Source of the DNA: Mycobacterium sp. GA-1285
GTDB lineage: Bacteria; Actinomycetota; Actinomycetes; Mycobacteriales; Mycobacteriaceae
Reading direction: 5' to 3'
Assembly: GCF_001499905.1 (NCBI RefSeq)
Contig: NZ_LQIS01000052.1
Coordinates: 160,829-224,828, forward strand
Length of the DNA stretch: 64,000 bases
Below are positions 7,848-17,163 of the stretch, in pieces. Each line of letters opens with the position of its first letter. Within the stretch, counting starts at the first letter, position 1. The translations under genes and the position numbers were made by a program. The notes under the pieces are model-generated. The model had not been told where the DNA came from. It worked only from the letters and a program-made list of their open reading frames with translations, and made no database searches.

Positions 7848-9296
7848 ATGCCAAGTCCCTCCGTCACCTCGCCACAAGTAGCCGTCAACGACATCGGCTC
7901 GAGCGAGGACTTTCTCGCCGCCATCGACAAGACCATCAAGTACTTCAACGATGGCGACATCGTCGAAGGGACGATCGTCAAGGTTGACCGCGACGAGGTC
8001 CTGCTCGACATCGGTTACAAGACCGAAGGCGTCATCCCTTCCCGTGAGCTCTCCATCAAGCACGACGTCGACCCCAACGAGGTCGTCTCCGTCGGCGATG
8101 AGGTCGAAGCTCTGGTCCTCACCAAGGAGGACAAGGAAGGCCGCCTGATCCTGTCCAAGAAGCGCGCTCAGTACGAGCGGGCCTGGGGCACCATCGAAGA
8201 GCTCAAGGAGAAGGACGAGGCCGTCAAGGGCACCGTCATCGAGGTCGTCAAGGGCGGCCTGATCCTCGACATCGGCCTGCGCGGCTTCCTGCCCGCGTCG
8301 CTGGTCGAGATGCGTCGCGTCCGCGATCTGCAGCCGTACATCGGCAAGGAGATCGAAGCCAAGATCATCGAGCTCGACAAGAACCGCAACAACGTCGTGC
8401 TGAGTCGCCGGGCGTGGCTCGAGCAGACCCAGTCCGAGGTCCGCAGCGAGTTCCTCAACCAACTGCAGAAGGGCGCGATCCGCAAGGGCGTCGTCAGCAG
8501 CATCGTCAACTTCGGTGCGTTCGTCGATCTCGGCGGCGTCGACGGCCTGGTGCACGTCTCGGAGCTGTCCTGGAAGCACATCGACCACCCGTCCGAGGTG
8601 GTTCAGGTGGGCGACGAGGTCACCGTCGAGGTGCTCGACGTCGATATGGACCGCGAGCGGGTTTCGTTGTCGCTCAAGGCAACCCAGGAAGACCCGTGGC
8701 GCCACTTCGCCCGCACGCATGCGATCGGTCAGATCGTGCCGGGCAAGGTCACCAAGCTGGTGCCGTTCGGTGCGTTCGTCCGCGTCGAGGAGGGCATCGA
8801 GGGCCTGGTGCACATCTCCGAGCTGTCCGAGCGCCACGTCGAGGTCCCGGATCAGGTGGTGCAGGTCGGTGACGACGCGATGGTCAAGGTCATCGACATC
8901 GATCTCGAGCGTCGCCGCATCTCGCTGAGCCTCAAGCAGGCCAACGAGGATTACACCGAGGAGTTCGACCCGTCGAAGTACGGCATGGCCGACAGCTACG
9001 ACGAGCAGGGCAACTACATCTTCCCCGAGGGCTTCGACTCCGAGACCAACGAGTGGCTCGAGGGTTTCGAGAAGCAGCGTGAGGAGTGGGAGTCCCGGTA
9101 CGCCGAGGCCGAGCGACGGCACAAGATGCACACCGCGCAGATGGAGAAGTTCGCCGCGGCTGACGCAGACGCTGTCGAGGCGTCCGGTTCCAGGTCCAAC
9201 GGCGCTACGCGCGGCGAGGAGCAGTCGGCGGGAGGCTCGCTGGCCAGCGACGCCCAGCTGGCGGCGCTGCGTGAGAAGCTTGCGGGCAACGCCTGA
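7848..9296 (+). CDS. rpsA: 30S ribosomal protein S1
   Basis: A 482-residue protein with four tandem S1 RNA-binding domains at roughly residues 35-105, 120-185, 205-275 and 290-360. The last two are the clearest, each with the pattern GxVxxxVxFGAFVxLxxxxxGLVHxSELS. E. coli S1 has six; four is normal in actinobacteria. The C-terminal ~100 residues are acidic and Ala-rich without S1 repeats, and end with LREKLAGNA. S1 recruits mRNA to the small subunit. In M. tuberculosis the C-terminal region has been debated as a pyrazinoic-acid target. The gene is monocistronic by context: its own promoter lies upstream and a strong hairpin terminator follows 11 bp after the stop. Confidence 0.97.
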   Translation: MPSPSVTSPQVAVNDIGSSEDFLAAIDKTIKYFNDGDIVEGTIVKVDRDEVLLDIGYKTEGVIPSRELSIKHDVDPNEVVSVGDEVEALVLTKEDKEGRLILSKKRAQYERAWGTIEELKEKDEAVKGTVIEVVKGGLILDIGLRGFLPASLVEMRRVRDLQPYIGKEIEAKIIELDKNRNNVVLSRRAWLEQTQSEVRSEFLNQLQKGAIRKGVVSSIVNFGAFVDLGGVDGLVHVSELSWKHIDHPSEVVQVGDEVTVEVLDVDMDRERVSLSLKATQEDPWRHFARTHAIGQIVPGKVTKLVPFGAFVRVEEGIEGLVHISELSERHVEVPDQVVQVGDDAMVKVIDIDLERRRISLSLKQANEDYTEEFDPSKYGMADSYDEQGNYIFPEGFDSETNEWLEGFEKQREEWESRYAEAERRHKMHTAQMEKFAAADADAVEASGSRSNGATRGEEQSAGGSLASDAQLAALREKLAGNA

Positions 9297-9307
9297 TTCG
9301 TGACGAC

Positions 9308-9340
9308 CGAAGGCCCCGGCTCACCGAGCCGGGGCCTTCG
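9308..9340 (+). terminator. rpsA terminator hairpin
   Basis: A perfect inverted repeat: CGAAGGCCCCGGCTC pairs with its exact complement around the loop ACC (15-bp stem, 3-base loop). No U-tract follows, which is usual for mycobacterial terminators. It separates rpsA from coaE. Confidence 0.8.
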
Positions 9341-9369
9341 TCGTCGAGCGGCCCTGAGACACTGGTGCC

Positions 9370-10593
9370 ATGCTGCGCATTGGGCTGTCCGGCGGTATCG
9401 GCGCCGGAAAATCCACGGTGTCTTCGACGTTCAGTGAACTGGGAGGGATCGTCGTCGACGGCGACGTGATAGCACGGGAGGTCGTCGAACCGGGCACAGA
9501 GGGGTTGGCCAAACTCGTCGACGCGTTCGGCAGGGAGATCCTGCTCGGCAGCGGACCCCAGGCCGGCGCATTGAACCGCCCTGCGCTCGCCGCAATCGCG
9601 TTCAGCGACGAGGAGAAGCGTCAAACGCTCAACGGGATCGTGCATCCCCTGGTGGCACACCGCCGGTCCGAACTCATCGCGGCTGCGGCCGACGACGCCG
9701 TGATCATCGAGGACATCCCGCTGCTCGTGGAATCCGGTATGGCGCCGATGTTTCCGTTGGTGCTCATCGTTCACGCCGATGAGGAGTTGCGAGTCAAGCG
9801 GCTGATCGAGTACCGGGGCTTCACCGAAGAAGACGCTCGGGCGCGGATCGCCGCCCAAGCCACCGAGGAACAGCGCCGCGCCGTCGCCGACGTCTGGCTC
9901 GACAATTCCGGCGCGGCCGGTGAACTGGTCGAGAAGGCCCGGGCGCTGTGGCACGAGCGCATCCTGCCCTTCGCGCACAACCTGCACGACAAGCGGCCCG
10001 CGTCCTCGAACCCGGTCCCGGTGCCCTACGACCCGACCTGGCCCGATCAGGCGCGGCGCGTCGTGGCGCGACTGAACACCGCCTGCGGGCACCGCGCCGT
10101 CCGCGTCGACCACATCGGCTCCACGGCGGTGCCGGGGATGGACGCCAAGGACGTGATCGACGTCCAGGTGACGGTCGCGTCGCTTGCGGTTGCCGACGAA
10201 CTGGATGACGCGCTGACCGCTGCGGGGTACGTGCGCGGACCGATCACCGCCGATGTCGGTAAGCCCGACGCCCGCAGCACGATCGCCGAGTTCGATCACT
10301 CGAACGATGAGGCGTTGTGGCACAAGCGTATTCACTGCTCGGCCGATCCCGGGCGGCCGACCAATGTTCACATCCGTGTCGACGGATGGCCGGGCCAGCA
10401 GTTCGCGCTGCTGTTCGTCGACTGGATGCGCGCCAACCCCGGCGTCCAGGCCGATTACGTCTCGATGAAGCGGCGGGTCGCCGGGGAGGGGCACACCGAC
10501 ACAGGCTCCTACGCCGATGCGAAGGAGCCGTGGTTCCTCGACGCCTACCGGCGCGCTTGGGAATGGGCCGACGCCACCGGGTGGCGGCCGTAA
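9370..10593 (+). CDS. coaE: Dephospho-CoA kinase fused to a GrpB/UPF0157 domain
   Basis: A 407-residue two-domain protein. Residues 1-200 are dephospho-CoA kinase, the last step of CoA synthesis: P-loop GGIGAGKST near residue 7, the VDGDVIAREVVEPG region and the lid around HPLVAHRR. Residues 210-400 are a GrpB/UPF0157 nucleotidyltransferase-like domain, with VRVDHIGSTAVPGMDAKDVID holding the GS and paired Asp positions. The fusion and length match mycobacterial CoaE, where I recall the C-terminal part aiding solubility or folding. The start ATG is 29 bp after the rpsA terminator. Confidence 0.95.
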   Translation: MLRIGLSGGIGAGKSTVSSTFSELGGIVVDGDVIAREVVEPGTEGLAKLVDAFGREILLGSGPQAGALNRPALAAIAFSDEEKRQTLNGIVHPLVAHRRSELIAAAADDAVIIEDIPLLVESGMAPMFPLVLIVHADEELRVKRLIEYRGFTEEDARARIAAQATEEQRRAVADVWLDNSGAAGELVEKARALWHERILPFAHNLHDKRPASSNPVPVPYDPTWPDQARRVVARLNTACGHRAVRVDHIGSTAVPGMDAKDVIDVQVTVASLAVADELDDALTAAGYVRGPITADVGKPDARSTIAEFDHSNDEALWHKRIHCSADPGRPTNVHIRVDGWPGQQFALLFVDWMRANPGVQADYVSMKRRVAGEGHTDTGSYADAKEPWFLDAYRRAWEWADATGWRP

Positions 10594-10597
10594 CTCC

Positions 10598-11125
10598 TCA
10601 AGCCTGGGGCGGCGGTGGTGTGCCGACCTCGGGCGTCGGGGTTGCCCCATCGATCGGCAGGTTCAACGGGGCCCCGCATTGCAGCACCCCGTACATCGGG
10701 TCGTCCTTCGGCCGGAGCAACCGCGGCGCGATGAACTGATCGGCCTTTGCCACGATCTGGTCGTCGACGACGATCTCGCAGTGCAGGTTGGACCCGTACG
10801 GCCATTCGATGGAGACCTCCATGCCCGCCAGCTGGGGGTCGGCGAGCACCGCGTTGACCTCGAACGTCTGACCGGGCAGCAGCGTGGGCTGCGCGCTGTT
10901 GACGTTGTGGTCGTCCATCTTGTACGCGACCACCGCCCCGCGGGATGTGCCGTCCGCACGTGCGCGGTAGATGACGTTGTGCAGAACGTCGGGCGACGGC
11001 GGCGCAGGCGCCACCTCGGTCGGGGCGCTGGGCTGGGCCGCGGCGCCGCCCGGGAACAGGACCGAGCCCACGAGCAGGGCCGCCGCCGTCACGCCCGCGG
11101 TCCGAATGCGGCCTCTGAAACTCAT
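10598..11125 (-). CDS. Secreted mycobacterial protein of unknown function
   Basis: A 175-residue protein with a Sec signal peptide: Arg-rich start (MSFRGRIR), hydrophobic core at about residues 10-28 and a likely AxA cleavage before QPS. The mature part has a Pro/Ala-rich linker, then a beta-rich domain (VVAYKMDDHNVNSAQP, VSIEWPYGSNLHCEIVV) with two Cys (in NLHCE and LQCGAP) that could form a disulfide, and a Pro-rich tail. I do not recognise the family beyond conserved mycobacterial secreted proteins. The ATG at 11125 is chosen because it starts the signal peptide; no Shine-Dalgarno is seen. It ends 4 bp from coaE, convergent. Confidence 0.7.
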   Translation of the reverse strand: MSFRGRIRTAGVTAAALLVGSVLFPGGAAAQPSAPTEVAPAPPSPDVLHNVIYRARADGTSRGAVVAYKMDDHNVNSAQPTLLPGQTFEVNAVLADPQLAGMEVSIEWPYGSNLHCEIVVDDQIVAKADQFIAPRLLRPKDDPMYGVLQCGAPLNLPIDGATPTPEVGTPPPPQA

Positions 11126-11211
11126 GGGAGGAGACAATACCGCCCGTACCTGGGCGGATGAATTCGCACGGGCGGTCACCGGGATCAAGATCGATATCCG
11201 GCGTCGAAACG

Positions 11212-11652
11212 TCACGCGCCGCGCCAGGTGAGCGACATGCCCTGCGTCGCCAGCCACCGGTTGAGGTCGTAGTCGTGGCGGGACAGTCCGTCGATCGCGG
11301 CGACCGCGGTTCGCACCGCCTGCTCGCCGGTCTGGGGCGCCAGCAGGTTGTGCCGTACCGCGGTGAGCAGTTCGTCGACGTCGTGCAGTTCGACGCCCCG
11401 ACCGGTGCGGACCGCCACGTCGAGGTAGTGGTCTTCGGCGTGCCAGACATCGGGGCCCGGTGTGTAGTGGCCGACGTCCAGGTAATAGTCCTGGTCGAGC
11501 TCGTGACCTGCGTTGAAGTGGAACACCGTCGCGCGCAGTCGCAGCGATGGCAGCAGCCAGGACTCCAGATAGTGGAACTGCGCTCGACCCGGGGTGGGTC
11601 GGGCCATGTACAAACCCCAGGGCTGAACCGTATAGACGTCGACCGCCCGCAC
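11212..11652 (-). CDS. DUF402 domain protein (Rv1632c-like), start uncertain
   Basis: A 146-residue minimum product from GTG at 11652. It carries the DUF402 pattern: WGLYMARPTPGRAQFHYLESW, DYYLDVGHYTPGPDVWHAEDHYLDV with many Asp/His/Tyr, and VELHDVDELL. Relatives include nucleoside-diphosphate phosphatases, but function here is unproven. The open frame continues upstream of the GTG with coding-like residues (HAPKHETFDLVARTNTDPKG) as far as a stop at 11767, but without any ATG, GTG or TTG. The true start may therefore be a rare codon such as ATC at 11718 or CTG at 11757. It is divergent from uvrB. Confidence 0.75.
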   Translation of the reverse strand: MRAVDVYTVQPWGLYMARPTPGRAQFHYLESWLLPSLRLRATVFHFNAGHELDQDYYLDVGHYTPGPDVWHAEDHYLDVAVRTGRGVELHDVDELLTAVRHNLLAPQTGEQAVRTAVAAIDGLSRHDYDLNRWLATQGMSLTWRGA

Positions 11653-11750
11653 GATGCCCTTCGGATCGGTGTTGGTGCGGGCGACGAGGTCGAACGTCTC
11701 GTGTTTGGGAGCGTGGATGAGAACAGGATAGGGCTGGAACGGGAATGAAC

Positions 11751-11773
11751 TTGTCAGAGCACGCGCTTACCCT
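11751..11773 (+). promoter_or_regulatory. RecA-independent DNA-damage (PafBC-type) promoter of uvrB
   Basis: TTGTCAGAG, 8 bp, TACCCT matches the mycobacterial RecA-NDp motif as I recall it (tTGTCRgtg-N8-TAnnnT), the site used under PafBC control. The predicted start of transcription is near 11780, so the uvrB mRNA would be leaderless or nearly so at the ATG at 11782. Confidence 0.65.
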
Positions 11774-11781
11774 GAGTGATT

Positions 11782-13932
<2,151 letters not shown>

Positions 13933-13946
13933 CCGGACGAACACCT

Positions 13947-13965
13947 CCAGGACCTTCGGCCCTAG
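13947..13965 (+). promoter_or_regulatory. Candidate DosR (dormancy regulator) box
   Basis: CCAGGACCTTCGGCCCTAG resembles the DosR/DevR binding palindrome (core GGGACTttcGGCCCT as commonly written), with two mismatches in the left arm. It ends 33 bp before the start codon of a ribosome hibernation-type gene, a family known to be hypoxia-induced through DosR in mycobacteria. Confidence 0.45.
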
Positions 13966-13998
13966 TACCCTTCTCCGGCCTCGGGTACAAACGAAAGT

Positions 13999-14796
13999 AT
14001 GAGTGACAGAACCGATATCGCGCCCACAGTCCACGTCGACGTCACCACACGCGGTGACCTGCCGGGTGCCGCCGAATACGCGCGGACCGAGATCGCCGAT
14101 TTGGCCCGGTTCGTCCACCGCCCGTTGGCGCACGCCCACGTCAAACTGACCCGCCACGGGGATCCGGACACGGAGCGTCCGGTCCTGGCCCAAGGCAACC
14201 TCGACCTGAACGGCCGGCTGGTGCGGGCGGAGGCCGAGGGTGAGACCGCGCGAGACGCGATCGACCGACTCGAGGAGCGCCTCCGACGTCGACTCCGGCG
14301 CGCTGCCGACCACTGGCAGGCGCGACGCGACGGCCGAACCATCCGGGTTCCCGACGAAGCCGATGCCGAACCGACGGATCGGCCCAACCGCCTTGCGCTT
14401 GCGCCCGACGAACGCCGAATCGTGCGGCGCAAGTCGTTCACCCTCGCGCCGTGCACGGTGGACGAGGCGGCCATGGAGATGGAGCTGCTCGACTACGACT
14501 TCCACCTGTTCACCGAAGAGCGCACCGGGATGGCCAGCGTCTTGTACAAGAGCGGTCCGTCCGAATACCGGCTGGCGCAGGTGGAGCCGGCTTCGGAAGA
14601 AGAGCTGGCACCGTTCGAACTGCCGCTGACGATCAGCCCCCACCCGCCGCCATGCCACACCGTCGAGCAGGCCGCCGAGCGGATGGGACTGCTTGGGCTG
14701 CCGTTCATGTTCTTCATCGACGCGGCGCAAGGTCGCGCCAGCGTGCTCTACCACCGCTACGACGGCCACTACGGGCTCATCACCCCTGCCGGTTGA
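13999..14796 (+). CDS. Ribosome hibernation factor with duplicated S30AE C-terminal domain (RafH/Rv0079-like)
   Basis: A 265-residue protein. Residues 1-110 resemble the HPF/RaiA fold (VHVDVTTRGDL, AHAHVKLTRHGD, DAIDRLEERLRRRLRR). Two copies of the HPF-long C-terminal dimerisation domain follow: residues ~139-197 (RRKSFTLAPCTVDEAAMEM) and ~205-265 (SPHPPPCHTVEQAAERMGL), both ending in a GASVLYxRxxxxYxLI-type strand. HPF-long proteins normally have one such domain; the double form fits the mycobacterial hypoxia factor RafH/Rv0079 as I recall it. The role would be to bind the 30S subunit and stabilise idle ribosomes. The candidate DosR box upstream supports hypoxic induction. A stress-independent HPF paralogue should exist elsewhere in the genome. 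Confidence 0.8.
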   Translation: MSDRTDIAPTVHVDVTTRGDLPGAAEYARTEIADLARFVHRPLAHAHVKLTRHGDPDTERPVLAQGNLDLNGRLVRAEAEGETARDAIDRLEERLRRRLRRAADHWQARRDGRTIRVPDEADAEPTDRPNRLALAPDERRIVRRKSFTLAPCTVDEAAMEMELLDYDFHLFTEERTGMASVLYKSGPSEYRLAQVEPASEEELAPFELPLTISPHPPPCHTVEQAAERMGLLGLPFMFFIDAAQGRASVLYHRYDGHYGLITPAG

Positions 14797-14834
14797 GGTC
14801 GCCGCTTGACCTGAACGAAGGTTGAGCTCGTAGC

Positions 14835-16256
14835 GTGTCCGGCGTGACCGACACCGCGCCGACGACCAGTGCTGGACGCTGGCGAGACTTGTTGGGACCG
14901 AGGTACCTCGGCGCCAGCACCGTTCTCGCCGGCGGGGTCGCGCTGTACGCCACCAACGAGTTCCTCACCATCAGCCTGATGCCCAGCGCAGTGGCCGATA
15001 TCGGCGGTCACCGGCTGTACGCGTGGGTCACGACGGTGTACCTGGTCGCTTCGGTGGTCGCGGCAACCACCGTGCACTCGACGTTGATGCGTATCGGACC
15101 GCGGTTGTCGTATCTGGCGGCGCTCAGCGTATTCGGGCTGGGCAGCCTCGCCTGTGCGGCGGCGCCCACGATGCAGGCCCTGCTTGTCGGCCGGACGGTG
15201 CAGGGGCTCGCGGGCGGGCTGCTGGCCGGGCTGGGCTACGCGGTGATCAATACGGCGTTGCCCGAATGGTTGTGGACCAAGGCGTCGGCGTTGGTGTCGG
15301 CGATGTGGGGCGTGGGAACGCTGCTCGGCCCCGCCGCCGGGGGTCTGTTCGCCCAATATGGTTCGTGGCGTTGGGCTTTCGGCGCATTGGCCATCTTGAC
15401 CGCGGCCATCGGTGTGCTGGTCCCGTTGGCGTTGCCCAGGCGCACGAGCGCCGACGTCGATGCCCCGCGAACGCCGATTCCCTTGTGCTCCCTGATGTTG
15501 TTGGGTGCCGCGGCGTTGACCGTCAGCGCAGCCGGTGTCCCGCGCGGGGTGTGGTCCACGGTCGCGCTGCTCGGTCTCGGCGCCAGTCTGCTGGCGGTGT
15601 TCCTGTTCGTCGACCGGCGGCAACCCGCTGCGGTGTTGCCGCCCAGCACCTTTGGGCGTGGACCGCTGAAGTGGATCTACCTGACCCTCGCTGTGTTGAT
15701 GGCCGCAACGATGGCGGACATGTATGTTCCGCTGTTCGGTCAGCGGTTGGCCGATCTCACTCCCGTTGCGGCGGGATTTCTGGGTGCGGGCCTGGCGCTC
15801 GGGTGGACCGTCGGCGAGATCGGCAGCGCCTCGATGACCAACCCACGAGCGATCAGACGCACGGTCGCTGTCGCGCCCGCGGTGATGGCCACCGGCCTTG
15901 CCCTCGCGGCGGTGACCATGCGCGACGACGCGCGGCCCGCAGTGGTAGCGGTCTGGGCGGTAGCGCTGGTCGTGACGGGCGCGGGGGTGGGCATCGCCTG
16001 GCCGCATCTGTCGGCGTGGGCGATGAGCCGGGTGGACGACCCGTCGGAGGGGCCGACCGCGGCTGCTGCGATCAACACCGTCCAGCTGATCTCCGGCGCC
16101 TTCGGCGCGGGGTTGGCCGGGGTGCTGGTGAACACGACCGACAGCGGCGATGCCACACCTGCGCGGTGGCTACTGGCGGTGTTCGCTGCGTTGGCCGCAG
16201 TGGGGCTGGTCGCGTCGACGCGCAGCGGACGACAGCCTTCTGGCAAACCGCGTTAG
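14835..16256 (+). CDS. MFS efflux transporter (Rv1634-like)
   Basis: A 473-residue polytopic protein with about 14 membrane segments and MFS/DHA-type motifs: RTVQGLAGGLLAGLGYAVI (motif C-like region with Gly-rich helix) and SAMWGVGTLLGPAAGGLFA. The start is GTG at 14835; GTG at 14844 is a possible alternative. Position after uvrB matches Rv1634, reported as a drug exporter. Substrate is not evident from sequence. No regulator is adjacent, and the gene is followed 60 bp later by tRNA-Cys. Confidence 0.88.
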   Translation: MSGVTDTAPTTSAGRWRDLLGPRYLGASTVLAGGVALYATNEFLTISLMPSAVADIGGHRLYAWVTTVYLVASVVAATTVHSTLMRIGPRLSYLAALSVFGLGSLACAAAPTMQALLVGRTVQGLAGGLLAGLGYAVINTALPEWLWTKASALVSAMWGVGTLLGPAAGGLFAQYGSWRWAFGALAILTAAIGVLVPLALPRRTSADVDAPRTPIPLCSLMLLGAAALTVSAAGVPRGVWSTVALLGLGASLLAVFLFVDRRQPAAVLPPSTFGRGPLKWIYLTLAVLMAATMADMYVPLFGQRLADLTPVAAGFLGAGLALGWTVGEIGSASMTNPRAIRRTVAVAPAVMATGLALAAVTMRDDARPAVVAVWAVALVVTGAGVGIAWPHLSAWAMSRVDDPSEGPTAAAAINTVQLISGAFGAGLAGVLVNTTDSGDATPARWLLAVFAALAAVGLVASTRSGRQPSGKPR

Positions 16257-16316
16257 CGATCACGGCGATTCCAACGCTGGGCCCGTACGTGTGGTCCCGG
16301 AAAGATGACACTCGCT

Positions 16317-16387
16317 GCGGGTGTGGCTGAGTGGCTAGGCACCGGCCTGCAAAGCCGTCTACGCGGGTTCGAATCCCGCCATCCGCT
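16317..16387 (+). tRNA. tRNA-Cys (GCA anticodon)
   Basis: The acceptor stem GCGGGTG (16317-16323) pairs with CATCCGC (16380-16386) with one G-U pair. The anticodon loop CTGCAAA gives GCA (Cys). The T arm reads GCGGGTTCGAATCCCGC. The 3' CCA is not encoded. A weak CCCT/AGGG hairpin follows. Confidence 0.95.
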
Positions 16388-16468
16388 CGCCTGACCCTTT
16401 GCCAGGGGCATCGATGCTCGCTCGGGGTGACTCGGACGGGCCAATCAACGCTTCCCACGTGACAACGG

Positions 16469-17128
16469 TCAGCGGTGCGCACGCAGCCCGTCGGCGAACC
16501 GCAGATCGGACACCAGCGCGTCGAAGGCTTGGTCCCGCTCCTCCGGTGGCCCACGCAGCACGGACGACGGATGCACGGTGACCGCGACTTCGGGCGCGAC
16601 GTCGAGCTCGTCGATGGCCGGGAGTTCCAGCGCCTCGCCGCGGTGGGCGGTCAGCCGAAACTTGCTGCCCAGCAGCGACTGTGCGGCGGTCGCGCCCATC
16701 AGCACCAGCACCTCGGGCCTGATGACGTCCAGCTCCGCCAGCAGCCATGGCCGGCACGCGACCACCTCGGTGCGGCCGGGGGTCTTGTGGATCCGGCGCT
16801 TGCCGCGTTCGGGCAATGTGAACTTGAAGTGCTTGACCGCATTCGTCACATACACCCGTTCGCGGTCGATACCGGCCTGCACCAGCGCCTTGTCCAGCAG
16901 CTTGCCCGCGGGTCCGACGAACGGTGCTCCGGCCTTGTCCTCCTGATCGCCGGGCTGTTCGCCGACCAGCATCATCTCCGCGCCGGGAGAACCGCCACCG
17001 AACACGACCTGCGTCGCATCGAGGTAGAGATCACAACCCTTGCAACCATGCGCGGCCTCGACGAGAGCATCGAGATCCCGGGTGTCCGGCACGAACTGGG
17101 CGGCGGTGCGGTCTGGCCGTGCGGGCAT
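16469..17128 (-). CDS. udgX: UdgX-type uracil-DNA glycosylase (covalent uracil-DNA binder)
   Basis: A 219-residue Fe-S uracil-DNA glycosylase of the family 4-like UdgX group. Motif A is GEQPGDQED (residues 56-64). The diagnostic R-loop KRRIH is at 110-114, where the His (H114 here) in characterised UdgX attacks the deoxyribose C1' and stays covalently attached to DNA. Motif B is HPSSVLRG. Likely cluster ligands are C29 and C32 (GCKGC) and C125 (VVAC); the position that is Cys in family 4 appears to be His (NAVKHFKF, H100). The start ATG has AGGAGG on the coding strand 6-11 bp upstream. It is convergent with tRNA-Cys. An ordinary family 4 enzyme would lack KRRIH, so UdgX is the better call. 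Confidence 0.9.
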   Translation of the reverse strand: MPARPDRTAAQFVPDTRDLDALVEAAHGCKGCDLYLDATQVVFGGGSPGAEMMLVGEQPGDQEDKAGAPFVGPAGKLLDKALVQAGIDRERVYVTNAVKHFKFTLPERGKRRIHKTPGRTEVVACRPWLLAELDVIRPEVLVLMGATAAQSLLGSKFRLTAHRGEALELPAIDELDVAPEVAVTVHPSSVLRGPPEERDQAFDALVSDLRFADGLRAHR

Positions 17129-17163
17129 GAAGGAGGATTACCCGGTTGCGGCGCGGTCACGCC

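Noticed and set aside
16317..16387. The tRNA-Cys gene as an integration site for a genomic island containing udgX
   Set aside because: No integrase and no visible duplicate of the tRNA 3' end was found in the window, so an island is not supported, although udgX placement is noted.
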